Position numbers and translations under genes: made by a program. Positions 33,520 through 43,860 of a DNA stretch of 64,000 nt are shown piece by piece. Where the stretch lies: assembly GCA_021234155.1 (NCBI GenBank), contig JAJEKV010000031.1, positions 1,047,614 through 1,111,613 on the forward strand, given 5' to 3'. The notes under the pieces were generated by a model that worked only from the letters and a program-made list of their open reading frames with translations, was not told where the DNA came from and did no database searches. The first letter of the stretch is position 1. Every line of letters starts with the position of its first letter. The stretch comes from Isoetes taiwanensis (Eukaryota > Streptophyta > Lycopodiopsida > Isoetales > Isoetaceae).

Positions 33520-36017
33520 CCTAACCAAAGACTTCGCGGGGATTTTGTGGAGGTGGCTACCACAACTCCGGAAGGTTAAGGAACCGAAGGATGAGAAGCA
33601 GCCCTATTTATGCAAGAATCACCCGGTCTAAACTTCGTAGAAGTTGTCAACAATTGGGCAAGCCGAAAGCTCACCGATGATCGTGGGGAATTAACAGATA
33701 AACCTTCAAAAGAATTCTTCAACAAGACATTCCCCGAAAACCTACGAGGAATGAACAATGCTGAGGTAAGCCAGTTGATGGACGAAATCTTACAGGGCAA
33801 GGTTTTTTTGAAAGTGCAGCAGGGGTATACAGGACGTTTTAATTGTAGTCAGAGGGCTCTAGACATCAGAACACTTTCACTCATGCATCGTGAAGTGTTA
33901 TCATACGCCAATTCTATCTCAGAGAAGATGTACAATAATTTTGAAGAGTTGGCTTCATGTTTTCCGTGAGTCAGTTGAAAGCAACGCCTCTCTCGATATT
34001 GCGCAACCACGATTTCGAATACATCAAAGCAAACTATAATAAAGAGGCGCTCAAGGTAATCACTGCCGGCTTTTTTGGAAGCTATTTTTGCTATAATGAG
34101 GCCAGATGAGGCCCGGAAAATGAAAGAGAAGCAAAAAACATCGTGCAGCAAAGACGTAACAAAAAGTGGCATCCTTGTGTCTGCATCGGTGTCAGAAAAT
34201 GCCAGTTTGATTTTTGTAGACATGCGTAGTTTTTCCACCCTGTGGGATGTGAAAAAATACACAGATTTTTTTAGAAGAGTTGCATGACACACATGCAAAG
34301 TGTACCATATTGTCATGTTTCTCGATCGGTATATTTGCCAAACCTGCTTGTACAAATCTTAGCCATACAAAGGTAGCTCCCATGTTTCCCTAGGGGCTTA
34401 TGAAGAGAAAGGATGGGAGAGCAAAAAATATAAAAGAATTCCAAGATTATGTCGCCATGTGACAAGAAAACGAGTGACGTTCGGTGTTTGCCGTTAAACC
34501 CAACTTGAGCTGCGGGATCGACTCAAGTCACTAAAGCACCACAAAGCACTCCTCTTCCAAAATATCCGATAATCAAGCGACGAAGAAGTAGATGCAAAAC
34601 AAAAAAAGTATTTGAGTTCTTCTGAGTAAACCCAAATTCTCATGGGCGCTATGGAAGGCGACTTCGTGGCTCAAGAGCCGTGCAAAAACCTCTTATGTCT
34701 ATTATATAGTGAAGGAGCCGGGTACCATTAGAAGGTTGCGTTTTGGATTTCTTCTCGTGCGGAAGTGCCTCAAGGGTAGCGTTGATGCAAGGAAAACGGA
34801 GTGTTGCTTTTGAGTTTGATTTACAAGGTATGCCGCTTTCCTTAGATCTTTCTTCGAGATTCTAGAGAAAATGGCAAGGCCCCGACATGGAAGAGGAAGG
34901 TGAAGAGCAAGATGAGCAACGGAAGAACAAGGTTCCGACAAGCCCGATATTAATATAACATGAGAACGGATCTCAAAGAACATGGATCGATACTAGAAGG
35001 CCCGGATCAGAAAAGCTTCAAGAAAGGATCAAGGAGACCCGAACCTGATAGAGCAGACGAGAAGGCACAGCAAAACTTGATCCAACTTTCGAGAAGCTTG
35101 AAGCCCCGAACAAGAACTTCGACACCATAATGCCACTGCTATCCAAGCAACTGGACAAGCCCCTTCCTAACTTTGAGTATGTGGGAACTTCTGAAGCCGC
35201 CTCCGGAAGTGGGAGAACCTCCCCCGACCCTTCACCTAAAAAAGGCGTAAGCGGGTACCACAAATGAATATTCCGAGCAATTGCGGGACCAATTGTTTAA
35301 TAGCCAAGATATGTCGAGGCGTGTTCGAACGCAAAGACGCGCAATGGATGTTGACATCCCGCACCTAACCGATATACGTAAATGGACCTATCACGGACCA
35401 TTGCTATTGGAAAGGAGCATATTGCAAGAATAGCTGCTCAACATGGTATTGATCCAGAGATTGTATTTGAGACTCAGTGATGTAGCTTCGCCTTTGTGCT
35501 GAGCATTTTGTAAACAGTTTTTTGTTATAACATTTTCACCTGTTTTCATGTTCAATACGTGTTATGCTTTTTGAGTTCAGTATGTGTTAAACTTTTGTTC
35601 ACTATGCTTTTGAGCTATCTCAACTTTGAATTGGATAAACAAAGTAGTCCGAGATCGCGCGGGTCGCGATTCTCGTACACCGGTTATACAACCCCGGATG
35701 GTAATTTGACCACGCGATGCACACAATGTGCTTATTGTATTCAGCCTTCATTTGTTCTTCTATAAGAATCGCAATGGCGATCCTTACGACCACTTTGCGA
35801 TGATGCTCAAACCCCTCCATTCTTGTCATGACGACTTTGGGCTACATGCCGGTGTCAAATTATGGCGCTGCGTTATATTTTTCAAGTCGAACTTAGTATT
35901 ATTGACGCTTTGTTTTGGTTGAGAGGAATCATTTCTTACCATCCCCGGGGTGACCACGACCTATTTCGTTGTCAAACGAGAAAACGAAATTTCTCTAATT
36001 AATGAAACCATGCTTAG

Positions 36018-36420
36018 TGGTTACAGTGCGAAATGCATGTATCCATTGGGCTGTGGACATGGCAAATTCGCAATATAGCCACGGGCCTAAAAAAAAAAAA
36101 AAAAAAAAAAAAAAAGTAGTTGTAACGAAGGTGAAATGCATGTATCCGGTTGGGTAGACATGGCAAATTTGCAATCAGAAGCTACGCCTAAAAAAAAAAA
36201 ATAAAAATAAAATAAAAAAATTATCGAAAAAAAAGGGCACAGTGAAAAAAAAAACATAGTAGTTACAGTGCGAAATGCATGTATCCGTTGGGCTGTGGAC
36301 ATGGCAAATTCGCATTATAGCTACGTATTTAAAAAAGAAAAAAAATTACAAAAAATAGGGCACAGTGTTTACAATGCGAAATGCATGTATCTATTGGGCT
36401 GTGGACATGGCAAGTTCACA
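36018..36420. repeat. Four ~68-bp units with A-rich spacers
   Basis: Units near 36018, 36117, 36259 and 36366 share GCGAAATGCATGTATCC, TGGGCTGTGGACATGGCAA and usually end TAGCTACG. Poly-A stretches (up to about 25 A) separate the first three. Located just inside the right end of the 11.5-kb element. Confidence 0.8.
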
Positions 36421-36579
36421 TATTTTATGTTATAAATAATTTTGCACCGTGCTAACGGTGCGAAAATAACACTTCCTTATTTTATGAGATTCATATTTTC
36501 GCATCGTAGCTACTTTAGGCACGGTGCAAAAACAACACTTCCTTATTTTATGAGATTCGTATTTTCGCATCGTAGCTAC
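36420..36579. repeat. Right subterminal array and terminal inverted repeat
   Basis: ACGGTGCGAAAATAACAC and ACGGTGCAAAAACAACAC (36463, 36521), with TTTTCGCATCGTAGCTACTT twice (36497, 36562). It uses the same building blocks as the left end (25074-25245). The outermost TTTTCGCATCGTAGCTAC ending at 36579 is the inverted counterpart of the left terminus. Confidence 0.75.
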
Positions 36580-36672
36580 TTTAATTATTTATGTTACATT
36601 GAAAGCAAACCTTTCCAATTAATATACAATAGATCTCCAATTAACCGTCACTTATATTTATATTACATAGAA

Positions 36673-37254
36673 TCATATACAGATGCAATATCTGAACCAA
36701 ACTGTGTCTTGACCTATCCTGCATTCAGTATATTCAGCTCCATCATGAAGTCGAGCACTCCAACTTTCAAGAAATAGACTATCTAAAAAACTATCCATCA
36801 ATTGTTGAACTGCAAACATCTTCAACGTCTTCTTAATATTGTCGGCGCTCTTGAATAAGGCGATGAACAAATCAATTCCTAAATTTATCTTCACATGCTC
36901 ACAGAAACCTCCCTTCTCCTTCAATGCCGTGAACATTTCCTGTGACAACATACTCCATGCTAGTAAGACAGAAGTGACATCCAGAGGCCTGCAGTATAGC
37001 TCGGATAGGCTGGGCAATGGAAGCTCAATAAGCTTGGAGCTTCGTGAAGAGTATTCATACCTCCAGAACCATATACCCCTTTCTCTGAGCTGCACTGGTG
37101 TGCCACCTTCGGCCCATATATCTTGGTGAAAGCACTGGAATAAACTACTTATTGAGTGTGAAGAGACTGTGTTCTTTACATCAGATATACACAAACCTGA
37201 GAGAATAGGAATGAATTGGATAAGTAACTGAACTAATTTAGATATGGATTGCAT
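36673..37254 (-). CDS. Exon of an unidentified protein (5' part?)
   Basis: A long open minus-strand stretch. A likely exon runs from 37196 (acceptor CTCTCAG/G) to about 36740 and includes GIWFWRYEYSSRSSKLIELP, then PLDVTSVLLAWSMLSQEMF, then LGIDLFIALFKSADNIKKTL. The mixed hydrophobic and helical character looks like a real coding exon, but I do not recognise the family. With 24304-25060 (minus) it may form one host gene whose intron received the 11.5-kb element. Confidence 0.45.
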   Translation of the reverse strand: MQSISKLVQLLIQFIPILSGLCISDVKNTVSSHSISSLFQCFHQDIWAEGGTPVQLRERGIWFWRYEYSSRSSKLIELPLPSLSELYCRPLDVTSVLLAWSMLSQEMFTALKEKGGFCEHVKINLGIDLFIALFKSADNIKKTLKMFAVQQLMDSFLDSLFLESWSARLHDGAEYTECRIGQDTVWFRYCICI

Positions 37255-37982
37255 AGAAATACATACTCACAATTTGCTTCTAACCGTGAAAAACTTCGTC
37301 GCTTGCTTAATTTTTCTTTCGCCATATCTGTTGGAGTGTATACATGCCTCACTTGTACAAATATCTCTTTGCCTGATCAAAAACTGACTACCAAAGCCTT
37401 CCAATGTGCAGAAACATCATTTCTCCTGCATCTTTTGACTCGCCATTAACCTCTCATTTTGGGTTGGAGTGTAACAAAGCTCTCGGTTGACACCACGAAG
37501 ATTTCAAATTCATTTACGACTGTGATAGAGCTTACAACCATCTAGAGTCACAGAATTCAAATCAGAATGTGGAGCAGAATCGAAATACTAGGAAAGGCTC
37601 GGCGATGTTACCTTGATCGAAGCTTTTCTGTGGTCGAAACTCCCTTTGGCGCAGGTCGAAGCTATTCCCGAGCAAATCGAAGTTCCCTTGGCGCGGGCAA
37701 TTGATCTTCGCGCAAACTCTGTTGAAGAAAACACCTGAGCGGGAATTGAGGGCGGGAGCTAACGATCATAATTGCTACGTGTGTAGTTTGACGCCCGAAG
37801 CTAGAGGCATGGATATTACCGAAGCTACGTGCAATTGACACCTGGAATGGCGAAACCAAGGCTCGGTAAAAAAACTCTGTACAAGCTCGGCTCCCCATTG
37901 GCCACGAGCTTTTTGACGTGGCATTAGGTTTCGGCCCTTATTTGACCCCAAAAAAACTCTAATGCAAGAATCCCGTATCCTG
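37255..37982. other. Probable 5' region of the minus-strand gene
   Basis: The minus strand at 37250-37330 reads YTPTDMAKEKLSKRRSFSRL, which could be an upstream exon with donor GTGAGTATG near 37265. Nothing definite beyond 37450. Confidence 0.3.
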
Positions 37983-38075
37983 TAGCAGAATTTGATATGG
38001 GACTGTGGACTTCACCCCTAGTGCTCGTACCAAGAAGGCTTTCTGCACCTGCTCTAAGGCATTCCAGGTATAGAG
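37983..38075 (-). mobile_element. Short LINE fragment
   Basis: Nearly identical to 21687-21770 of the minus-strand LINE copy (shared AATTTGATATGGGACTGTGG, then CTTCACCCCTAGTGCTCGT). Confidence 0.8.
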
Positions 38076-39148
38076 GGATATAATTGTTCTATAATTAGTA
38101 GGGTTGTGTGGGTCCCCTTCCTAGTGGGCCACTGTCGGAAAAATCCTTCCTATAATGCCAATGCCCTGTTGAATATTGTAGTTTGGATGGGCACTATCAG
38201 TGGGCCTGTCTTTTGAGCAGCTCTGCTTGCATTCTGTTCAAGTCGACTGCCTTGCCATTGGCGGGACATTGAAGGCCTTTGTGATTTTCAATACCGGGCC
38301 CATCTGTGGAGGTTCCTCTACTCGGATCCTAAGAGGGTCATGAAGCTGGTGCAGATATTGTATCCATTGGTCAGAGCTGATATTTTATATGGGCTACAAG
38401 GGTTTGTGCAGGACTTTTCTCCAGAATGTTCTGGGATGCCGGTCCAGGAGGCAGAACATTTCTCTCTGGTGCTCCGCAATATATCTAGCTTTCTTGCCCT
38501 TCAAGAATAGGCGATCTTATATTATTGCAAAGGGGCGCATAGCGGGTTCAGTAGCCAGCTGGTCCGTCTGTTGCTATAGCGTGGGAAGCTTGAGAATTCC
38601 CTCCAGGTTGGCTGTGAACATTTGGGTATTAAGTTTCCGCATGATTATAATCCAGCTGCAACTGGGGCAAGTGAGGGGTGGGAGCACATGTGGCCGAACA
38701 AACAATCTACCTGGAGGAAAAGTAACTGATGATCTAAGTCTATCTCTCCATCTGTGCCAACTCTGAGGGGGTGATCAACATCAGATCTCGCTCAGCTACC
38801 AGCACGTAGTCCATGATGTTGGAGCCACCTCTCTGGTTTTCATGTCTGCAATTGTAGCGAGTAGATAGTGACCATTGTGCCAACCATTGAAGATCATGAC
38901 CAAATCAAAGATGTTGGACATCTGAAGCAACTATGTGCCATGTCACATGACCAAGTGGACCATGCCAGCTGATGTCTATCCAAATGGTCTTTGCAGGACA
39001 GAGTTGTAGGACGTCCTCTGTTAATGAACCAAACTTTGTGAGCTGCTCGCTGGATCGGGATCAACTCGGTTCTCAGGCAACTAGTCTGATATGTGTACAT
39101 ATTTCTTTCCCCTCATGATAAATGTCTGTACAGTTTGACAGCAATCAT
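38076..39148. other. Unclassified, probably transposon-derived
   Basis: Short broken frames on both strands (for example 38389-38766) with no recognised domain. Confidence 0.3.
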
Positions 39149-39359
39149 AGTCTTGCTTTACAAGATCTAATGAGCTATAGAATTTGGCCTCGCTATGATC
39201 TAAACATTCACAAAACATGATCTATCAACTGTGGACAATTGAAAATTGCAAGAGCTCTTAAAGCAATAATTCTAAAAAATCTTGTGTTATTGATATAATC
39301 TTTTCATATCTGCAGATTTTCGTAAAGAGTAGAAGAGGAAATTTCAAAGACTGTTCAGA
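39149..39359. repeat. ~211-bp direct repeat, left copy
   Basis: Matches 40782-40993 with few changes (both contain AGCTATAGAATTTGGCCTCG and AACATGATCTATCAACTGTG). The 1.6-kb distance and the fold-back between them could reflect an old element with long direct terminal repeats or a segmental duplication. Confidence 0.8.
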
Positions 39360-39724
39360 GCTCAGAACGGTTCTTTCTTACCTTAGGAAGATGGCCTCCT
39401 CCTAGAAGCGCAACCATAAGAGAAGAATTTGGATTGGGGTGAAGCAATAGGTACACTGCTACCGATTTGCCTGTAATTTCTTTTTTTGGCAAGTTCGTGC
39501 TACAATGGGCAACTAGCCGGCATTAGATTTTCTGTTTTCCTGCCAGTGGGAGCCAGAAATAAAAGCGTAACAGCCTTTTACAGGAACGAGAGCAAGCATA
39601 GATCAGGTACATTCGATTTTAGAGAATAAGAGAATATTATTCTCAAGTTTTGCATTTGATTGGCACTTTCAAAATTTAGAAGAGCAAGCCATCCAAAAAG
39701 AAAGCTTTCGGTTTTATGCCCTAG

Positions 39725-40381
39725 ACAGCTTTCGGTTTTATGCCCTCAAGGTGCAGTATATAAGCTTCTCGATGCCACCATTTAAATGGCAGCAAGAATT
39801 CCACATTCAACTGAGTAGAATGGACAAGTGCGATGCATGGTCAATTCCTACAACGTCAAAACATGGAACCAACCCATACCAATTCTGCTGCTAATATGCA
39901 AACCATCTGCGCAGTCAAGGAGATCCACTTCTGATGACCCATTCTGCCAGTTCAAAGATCAAAAGAGCCACAAAAAAAGCTTTATGGCTTTATAATACAT
40001 GTTTCCAATTTTGGATTGGGAATCTAGATAATATCAGGCCTCACTAGAACAAGTCTGTAATATTGTGATTCGTTCATTCTGGCGCTATTTCTTGGAAAGT
40101 GTGCTCCCTGTAAGAAAAGATTGTAAGAGATGATGACGTCTGTGCTCATCCTCACAAAAATCCTTACTGCAGTAGGTAACAACAGCCATTGTTCTTCTAG
40201 ATATGTTTCATATTTCTGCTTGACGGATTTGAATAGAACTTGGACGCATCCAACATAAGTAGGAATTGATCTTGCATTGCACTGATCCATTTTTTGCTTA
40301 GTTGAATTATTGCTGCCATTTGAATAGTGGCATCCCAGAAGCTTATATACTGCACCTTGAGGGCATAAAACCGGAAGCTGT
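39725..40381. mobile_element. Fold-back element, ~657 bp, arms over 70 bp
   Basis: The left arm from 39725 (ACAGCTTTCGGTTTTATGCC onward to about 39795) is the near-perfect inverse of 40308-40381. Weaker complementarity continues inward for another 40 bp or so. An extra partial copy of the arm start lies at 39702-39720. No coding content. It could be a MITE or an inverted duplication able to form a long hairpin RNA. Confidence 0.75.
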
Positions 40382-40781
40382 CACTTATCTGAATATCTTA
40401 AAAGCATGTATCAGTTCGAGATCCAATTGAAAAGCATATGAACTGAGTAATGTCAAACTAGAAGCCATCTATAAGTATCGGTTTATGATGTCAATTCTTT
40501 GTAAGAAAAGCTAACAAGCAAGTTGGGATTTAAAATTTGAAAGCCTTTGCCATTAACCATCAAACAAATTTAGAAAAAACATAAATGAATGCTCTTTATT
40601 ACTTTATTTTATAGTAAGTCTTTAAATTTAGATCCATTTCCTAGTATAGATGTTATTGTCAAGACATTATGTTGTTCAGTATTTATAGAGATGATAAATA
40701 GATTATGATTATACAAACAACATGATGCAAAGATCCTTCTAATTGCATGATGCTAAGTAATATCTTGCTCATGTGAGATAC

Positions 40782-40993
40782 AGTCTTGCTTTACAAGATC
40801 CAATGAGCTATAGAATTTGGCCTCGCCATGATCTAAATATTCACAAAACATGATCTATCAACTGTGGACATTTGAAAATTGCAAGAGCTCTTGGAGCAAT
40901 AATTCTAAAAAATCTTGTGTTGTTCATATAATCTTTTCATATCTGCAGATTTCTCTAAAGAGTAGAAAGAGAAATTTTCAAAGACTGGTCAGG
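40782..40993. repeat. ~211-bp direct repeat, right copy
   Basis: Partner of 39149-39359. Confidence 0.8.
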
Positions 40994-42383
40994 AAGGTAA
41001 CTGTAAGAAAGCATTCTAAATATAGAAGTGATCTTTAAAAGCATTTTGAGGCCTATGTTTGCATATAGAGATCATTGTGCTGATTGCATGCTTTGTTCCA
41101 ACATCAGATTGTGATGGAATATTTGCCATAATTATTGCAACAGATGATTTATCCATTCTAATTACTTCTCTCCCTTCTGCACGGTCGCACAGACTATGAG
41201 CCCTGATATTGCCTCTATATTGCCTGTTGATCCCTCTAAAAGCTTTTGCATCATAATCACCGTCTCTGAACATGCATGCAGAGCTATAGCAACTGATTTA
41301 AGAGATTGGATCTATCGGCCATCTCGAATGATCCCAAACAATCTTGCTACTGCAAAAGGTGCTGCTGACTTCTAATTGCCACACTGAAAGAAGGATAAAT
41401 CCAAACCCCATTTTGCCAGTTCCTATTGCTTTGTGTTTGCTTCATGTTCTCAACTGCAGCTTCTCGATCATGTCCCAAGTGCAACTGACCAAAACTCGAC
41501 CATCATAATGTAAACCCTTCAATAACCTAGCAACACACAGGGTTTACGTTTCAGAGGTCGTATCCTAGTCAGATTTGACCAGGATCTTGCACAACGTCAT
41601 CATATAGGGGGAGGATGTTGACGCTAGAAGATGAATTCTTAAGACCTTCCGGAAGCAGTTCGCCCCAAAGGTCCTCTCCCAAAGGCCCCTAGCCACGGAT
41701 GGGCAACTCTCGCACTTCAGAACTGTGAGCTGGCTCTGCCAATAAACTTAGAACATCGACATTACCCTAGGGACCAAGTTTCATGGGAAGAAGACCACCC
41801 CTTCTCCAAAAAGCACCAAAGTAGCTCATGTCCAACACGTTCGTAGTCAATTGGCATAGGAGGTGTTGCAGAATAATGCCATGTCGGGCATTCGTGTCTC
41901 TTTCATTGCAGAAAATGACCATGTAACTTGGTCTCTAGGATAATTTCGCAATTTTAGACGACATGGCGAAGTCCAATCTGCATTTTGGAGCTTTTGTACT
42001 GCTTGAATGACAAAACACTTGGGTTTTTACACGATCGCCAGCAGGACACTTCGCGGTTTGATAAGTTCTCTCGGGCCGAGCTTGGATTATTTTGATTTTA
42101 CTCGAAGCTTGGTCCTTGAAAGGAGGATTCAACGGACGGATAAAAAATTTGAGCTTTAAGAGGGGGGCATTAGCATACGGCCTTCCGGAGGAACACTGCC
42201 AGGAAAGGCTGCCTCGGCAACCTTTCTGGGGTCCGCCTCCCTGGGTCCGCCTCTCCCTCCCTCGTGGAGGCACCCAAGCAAAGTCCCGGGCCTTGTTTGA
42301 CTTTGGGGATGGTGCCAACGCTAAGCATGAGACCCAACTCGAAAAAGAGACATGGGGGGGGGGGGGGAGGGAGGGGGAGAGAG
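40994..42383. other. Intergenic, no gene seen
   Basis: Mixed sequence without recognisable domains. A run of 13 or more G at 42354-42366 precedes the minisatellite. Confidence 0.4.
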
Positions 42384-42955
42384 AGCATGTTGGAGCCTAG
42401 GTGGCATGTTTGAGCCACCTTGGCATGTTGGAGCCTGGTTGCATTTTGTAGCCTAGGTGGCATGTTTGAGCCACCTTGGCATGCTGGAGCCTAGATGGCA
42501 TGTTGGAGCCTAGATGGCATGTTGGAGCCTAGATGACATGTTTGAGCCACCTTGGCATGTTGGAGCCTAGGTGGCATGTTGGAGTCCATGTGGCATGTTT
42601 GAGCTACCTTGGCATGTTGGAGCCTAGGTGGCATGTTTGAGGCACCTTGGCATGTTTGGCATGTTGGAGCCGGCATGGCATGTTTGAGCCACCTTGTCAT
42701 CTTTGAGCCTAGGTGGCATGTTCGGAGCCCACGTGGCATGTTTGAGCCACCTTGGCATGTTGGAGGCTAGGTGGCATGTTTGAGCCACCTTGGCATGTTG
42801 AACCTTGATGGCATGTTGGTGCCTAGGTGGCATGCTTGAGCCACCTTGGCATGTTGGAGCCCACATGGCATGTTTGAGCGACCCTGGCATGTTTGAGCCA
42901 CCTTGGCATGTTTGAGCCTAGGTGGCATGTTTGAGGCACGTTGGCATGCCAGTGA
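42384..42955. repeat. Minisatellite, ~19-20-bp unit, about 29 copies
   Basis: Unit GGCATGTTGGAGCCTAGGT alternates with GGCATGTTTGAGCCACCTT, giving a higher-order period of about 39 bp. Open frames across it (both strands) are repeat artefacts. Confidence 0.9.
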
Positions 42956-42963
42956 ACTCGAGT

Positions 42964-43283
42964 GGTATAAATTTATACCGCCAGTGAGCTCAAGCGGTAT
43001 AAGTTTATACAATCTTCCCACATGAAAATGTCGGGAGCAGTATAAATTTATACCGAAATTTTTTATAAAGGAAGTCACGGTGTACATTTATACTACGAGC
43101 TCTCATGAAAAACATTTCGTTATAAATTTCATACATTATAATACAAGAAAATTCTAGTATCTGGAACTTTTATTATGGTTATAACTTGACAATCCATGGA
43201 TATAACATGATTTCGCCTGGATATAACATGATTTCGCCTGGCTAAAACATGGCAGATGCTTTTGACGGTATAAATTTATACCG
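42964..43283. repeat. Cluster of GGTATAAATTTATACC palindromes
   Basis: Perfect copies at 42964-42979 and 43266-43283 (CGGTATAAATTTATACCG). Copies with one or a few changes lie at 42996-43010, 43040-43054 and 43079-43092. The first two follow CAGTGARCTCRAG. This is a third, unrelated palindrome family in the window, next to the minisatellite. Confidence 0.85.
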
Positions 43284-43439
43284 GAGCTAGGAAAACTTGG
43301 TGTGAGAAAAAATTTAGGGTTGTAATTATCTAACGATCTAGGTGTTTGTTGGTGCGGCAAGAGTTTCTTAATGATGCAACAGGTTTGTTTCTTAGTGATT
43401 TTTTTTAGGGCTTTACTTTGTTATTCCGGCCAGCTTCTT

Positions 43440-43860
43440 TGCCTAGTTTTCCACAAGTCGAATGGGTTTTCGTAGGGCGAATGGGTTTTCACAGGTTGAA
43501 TGCAAACAGGTTCTTACACATGTCGAATGGGTTTTGATCTAAGTCGAATGGGTTTTCACACATGTTTTCACACAGGTCGAATCCTTCCAGGTCGAAACCT
43601 TCCAGGTCAAATCACACAGGTTTTGAATCCTTGCAGGTCAAATTCAGGCTGAATCAGGTTTACTCCAGGTCGAATCCATTGTCCAGGTCGAATCCAGGCT
43701 GAATCAGGTGCTTTAAGGCATGGTCTGAATCATAGCAGACATGGTCGAATAGCTTTTGATGGTTTTGAATGTGTTTTCACAGCAGATATCCCACTTGGTG
43801 CGCATGTATTACTCGTGTCATAAATCACATCGATATCCCACTTGGTGCGCTAAAAATACT
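43440..43860. repeat. Degenerate short repeats (CAGGTCGAATCC)
   Basis: Variants of GTCGAATGGGTTTT and CAGGTCGAATCC recur about 15 times to 43760. GATATCCCACTTGGTGCGC occurs at about 43785 and 43830. Confidence 0.7.

Larger units (their letters stand above)
31449..35480 (+). pseudogene. ParB-like gene of the 11.5-kb element, decayed
   Basis: Exon 1 (31449-31476, MLPRPPSRE) ends at donor GTAATT. Later exon-like parts: 32353-32999 (Ser/Thr/Pro-rich, then LLPWRTDPQMTEDMMFNPDE; in-frame TAG at 32863), 33129-33476, and about 33531-34055. Splicing 32999 to 33129 gives DPLTRKLVTWSSPEELANKK, directly followed by FYIISGNHSIFAAQ. The GNHS box (33190-33201) corresponds to GGNHS of the gene at 565-4570, and the preceding NDHVQTLIKSFKKYPTEV suits a ParB N-terminal fold. 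A plausible end is EHIARIAAQHGIDPEIVFET then stop at 35478. Frameshifts near 33370 and 33615 and the TAG show decay. No methylase motif was found. DNA-binding function is inferred from the motif only. Confidence 0.55.
30222..35781. repeat. Dispersed palindromes, GATCGC / GCGATC arms
   Basis: Nine copies: 30222-30239, 30372-30385, 30475-30490 (GATCGCCTTCGCGATC), 31553-31567, 31748-31763 (GATCGCGGCCGCGATC, perfect over 16 bp), 33064-33081, 33506-33519, 35653-35670 and 35768-35781. Arms are ATCGC/GCGAT at minimum and the centre is 2-7 variable bases. I saw none outside this element. At least two lie in introns of the ParB-like gene. Confidence 0.75.
25074..36579. mobile_element. 11.5-kb putative TIR element with ParB-like gene
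   Basis: The left end GTAGCTATGGTGCGAAAATA (25074) and the reverse complement of the right end (36579 inward, GTAGCTACGATGCGAAAATA) agree at 18 of 20 positions. Inside both ends lie arrays of a palindromic unit with arms GCACCGT and ACGGTGC. The interior holds three tandem small genes, a decayed minus-strand transposase-like gene, and a decayed plus-strand gene with a ParB-like motif. No clear target-site duplication was seen (left flank ATAACAC, right flank TTTAATT). Unit boundaries are an inference from the repeats. Confidence 0.6.

Noticed and set aside
42491-43087. Several overlapping minus-strand frames rich in H, C and P
   Set aside because: Translated minisatellite units, with no start or promoter context.
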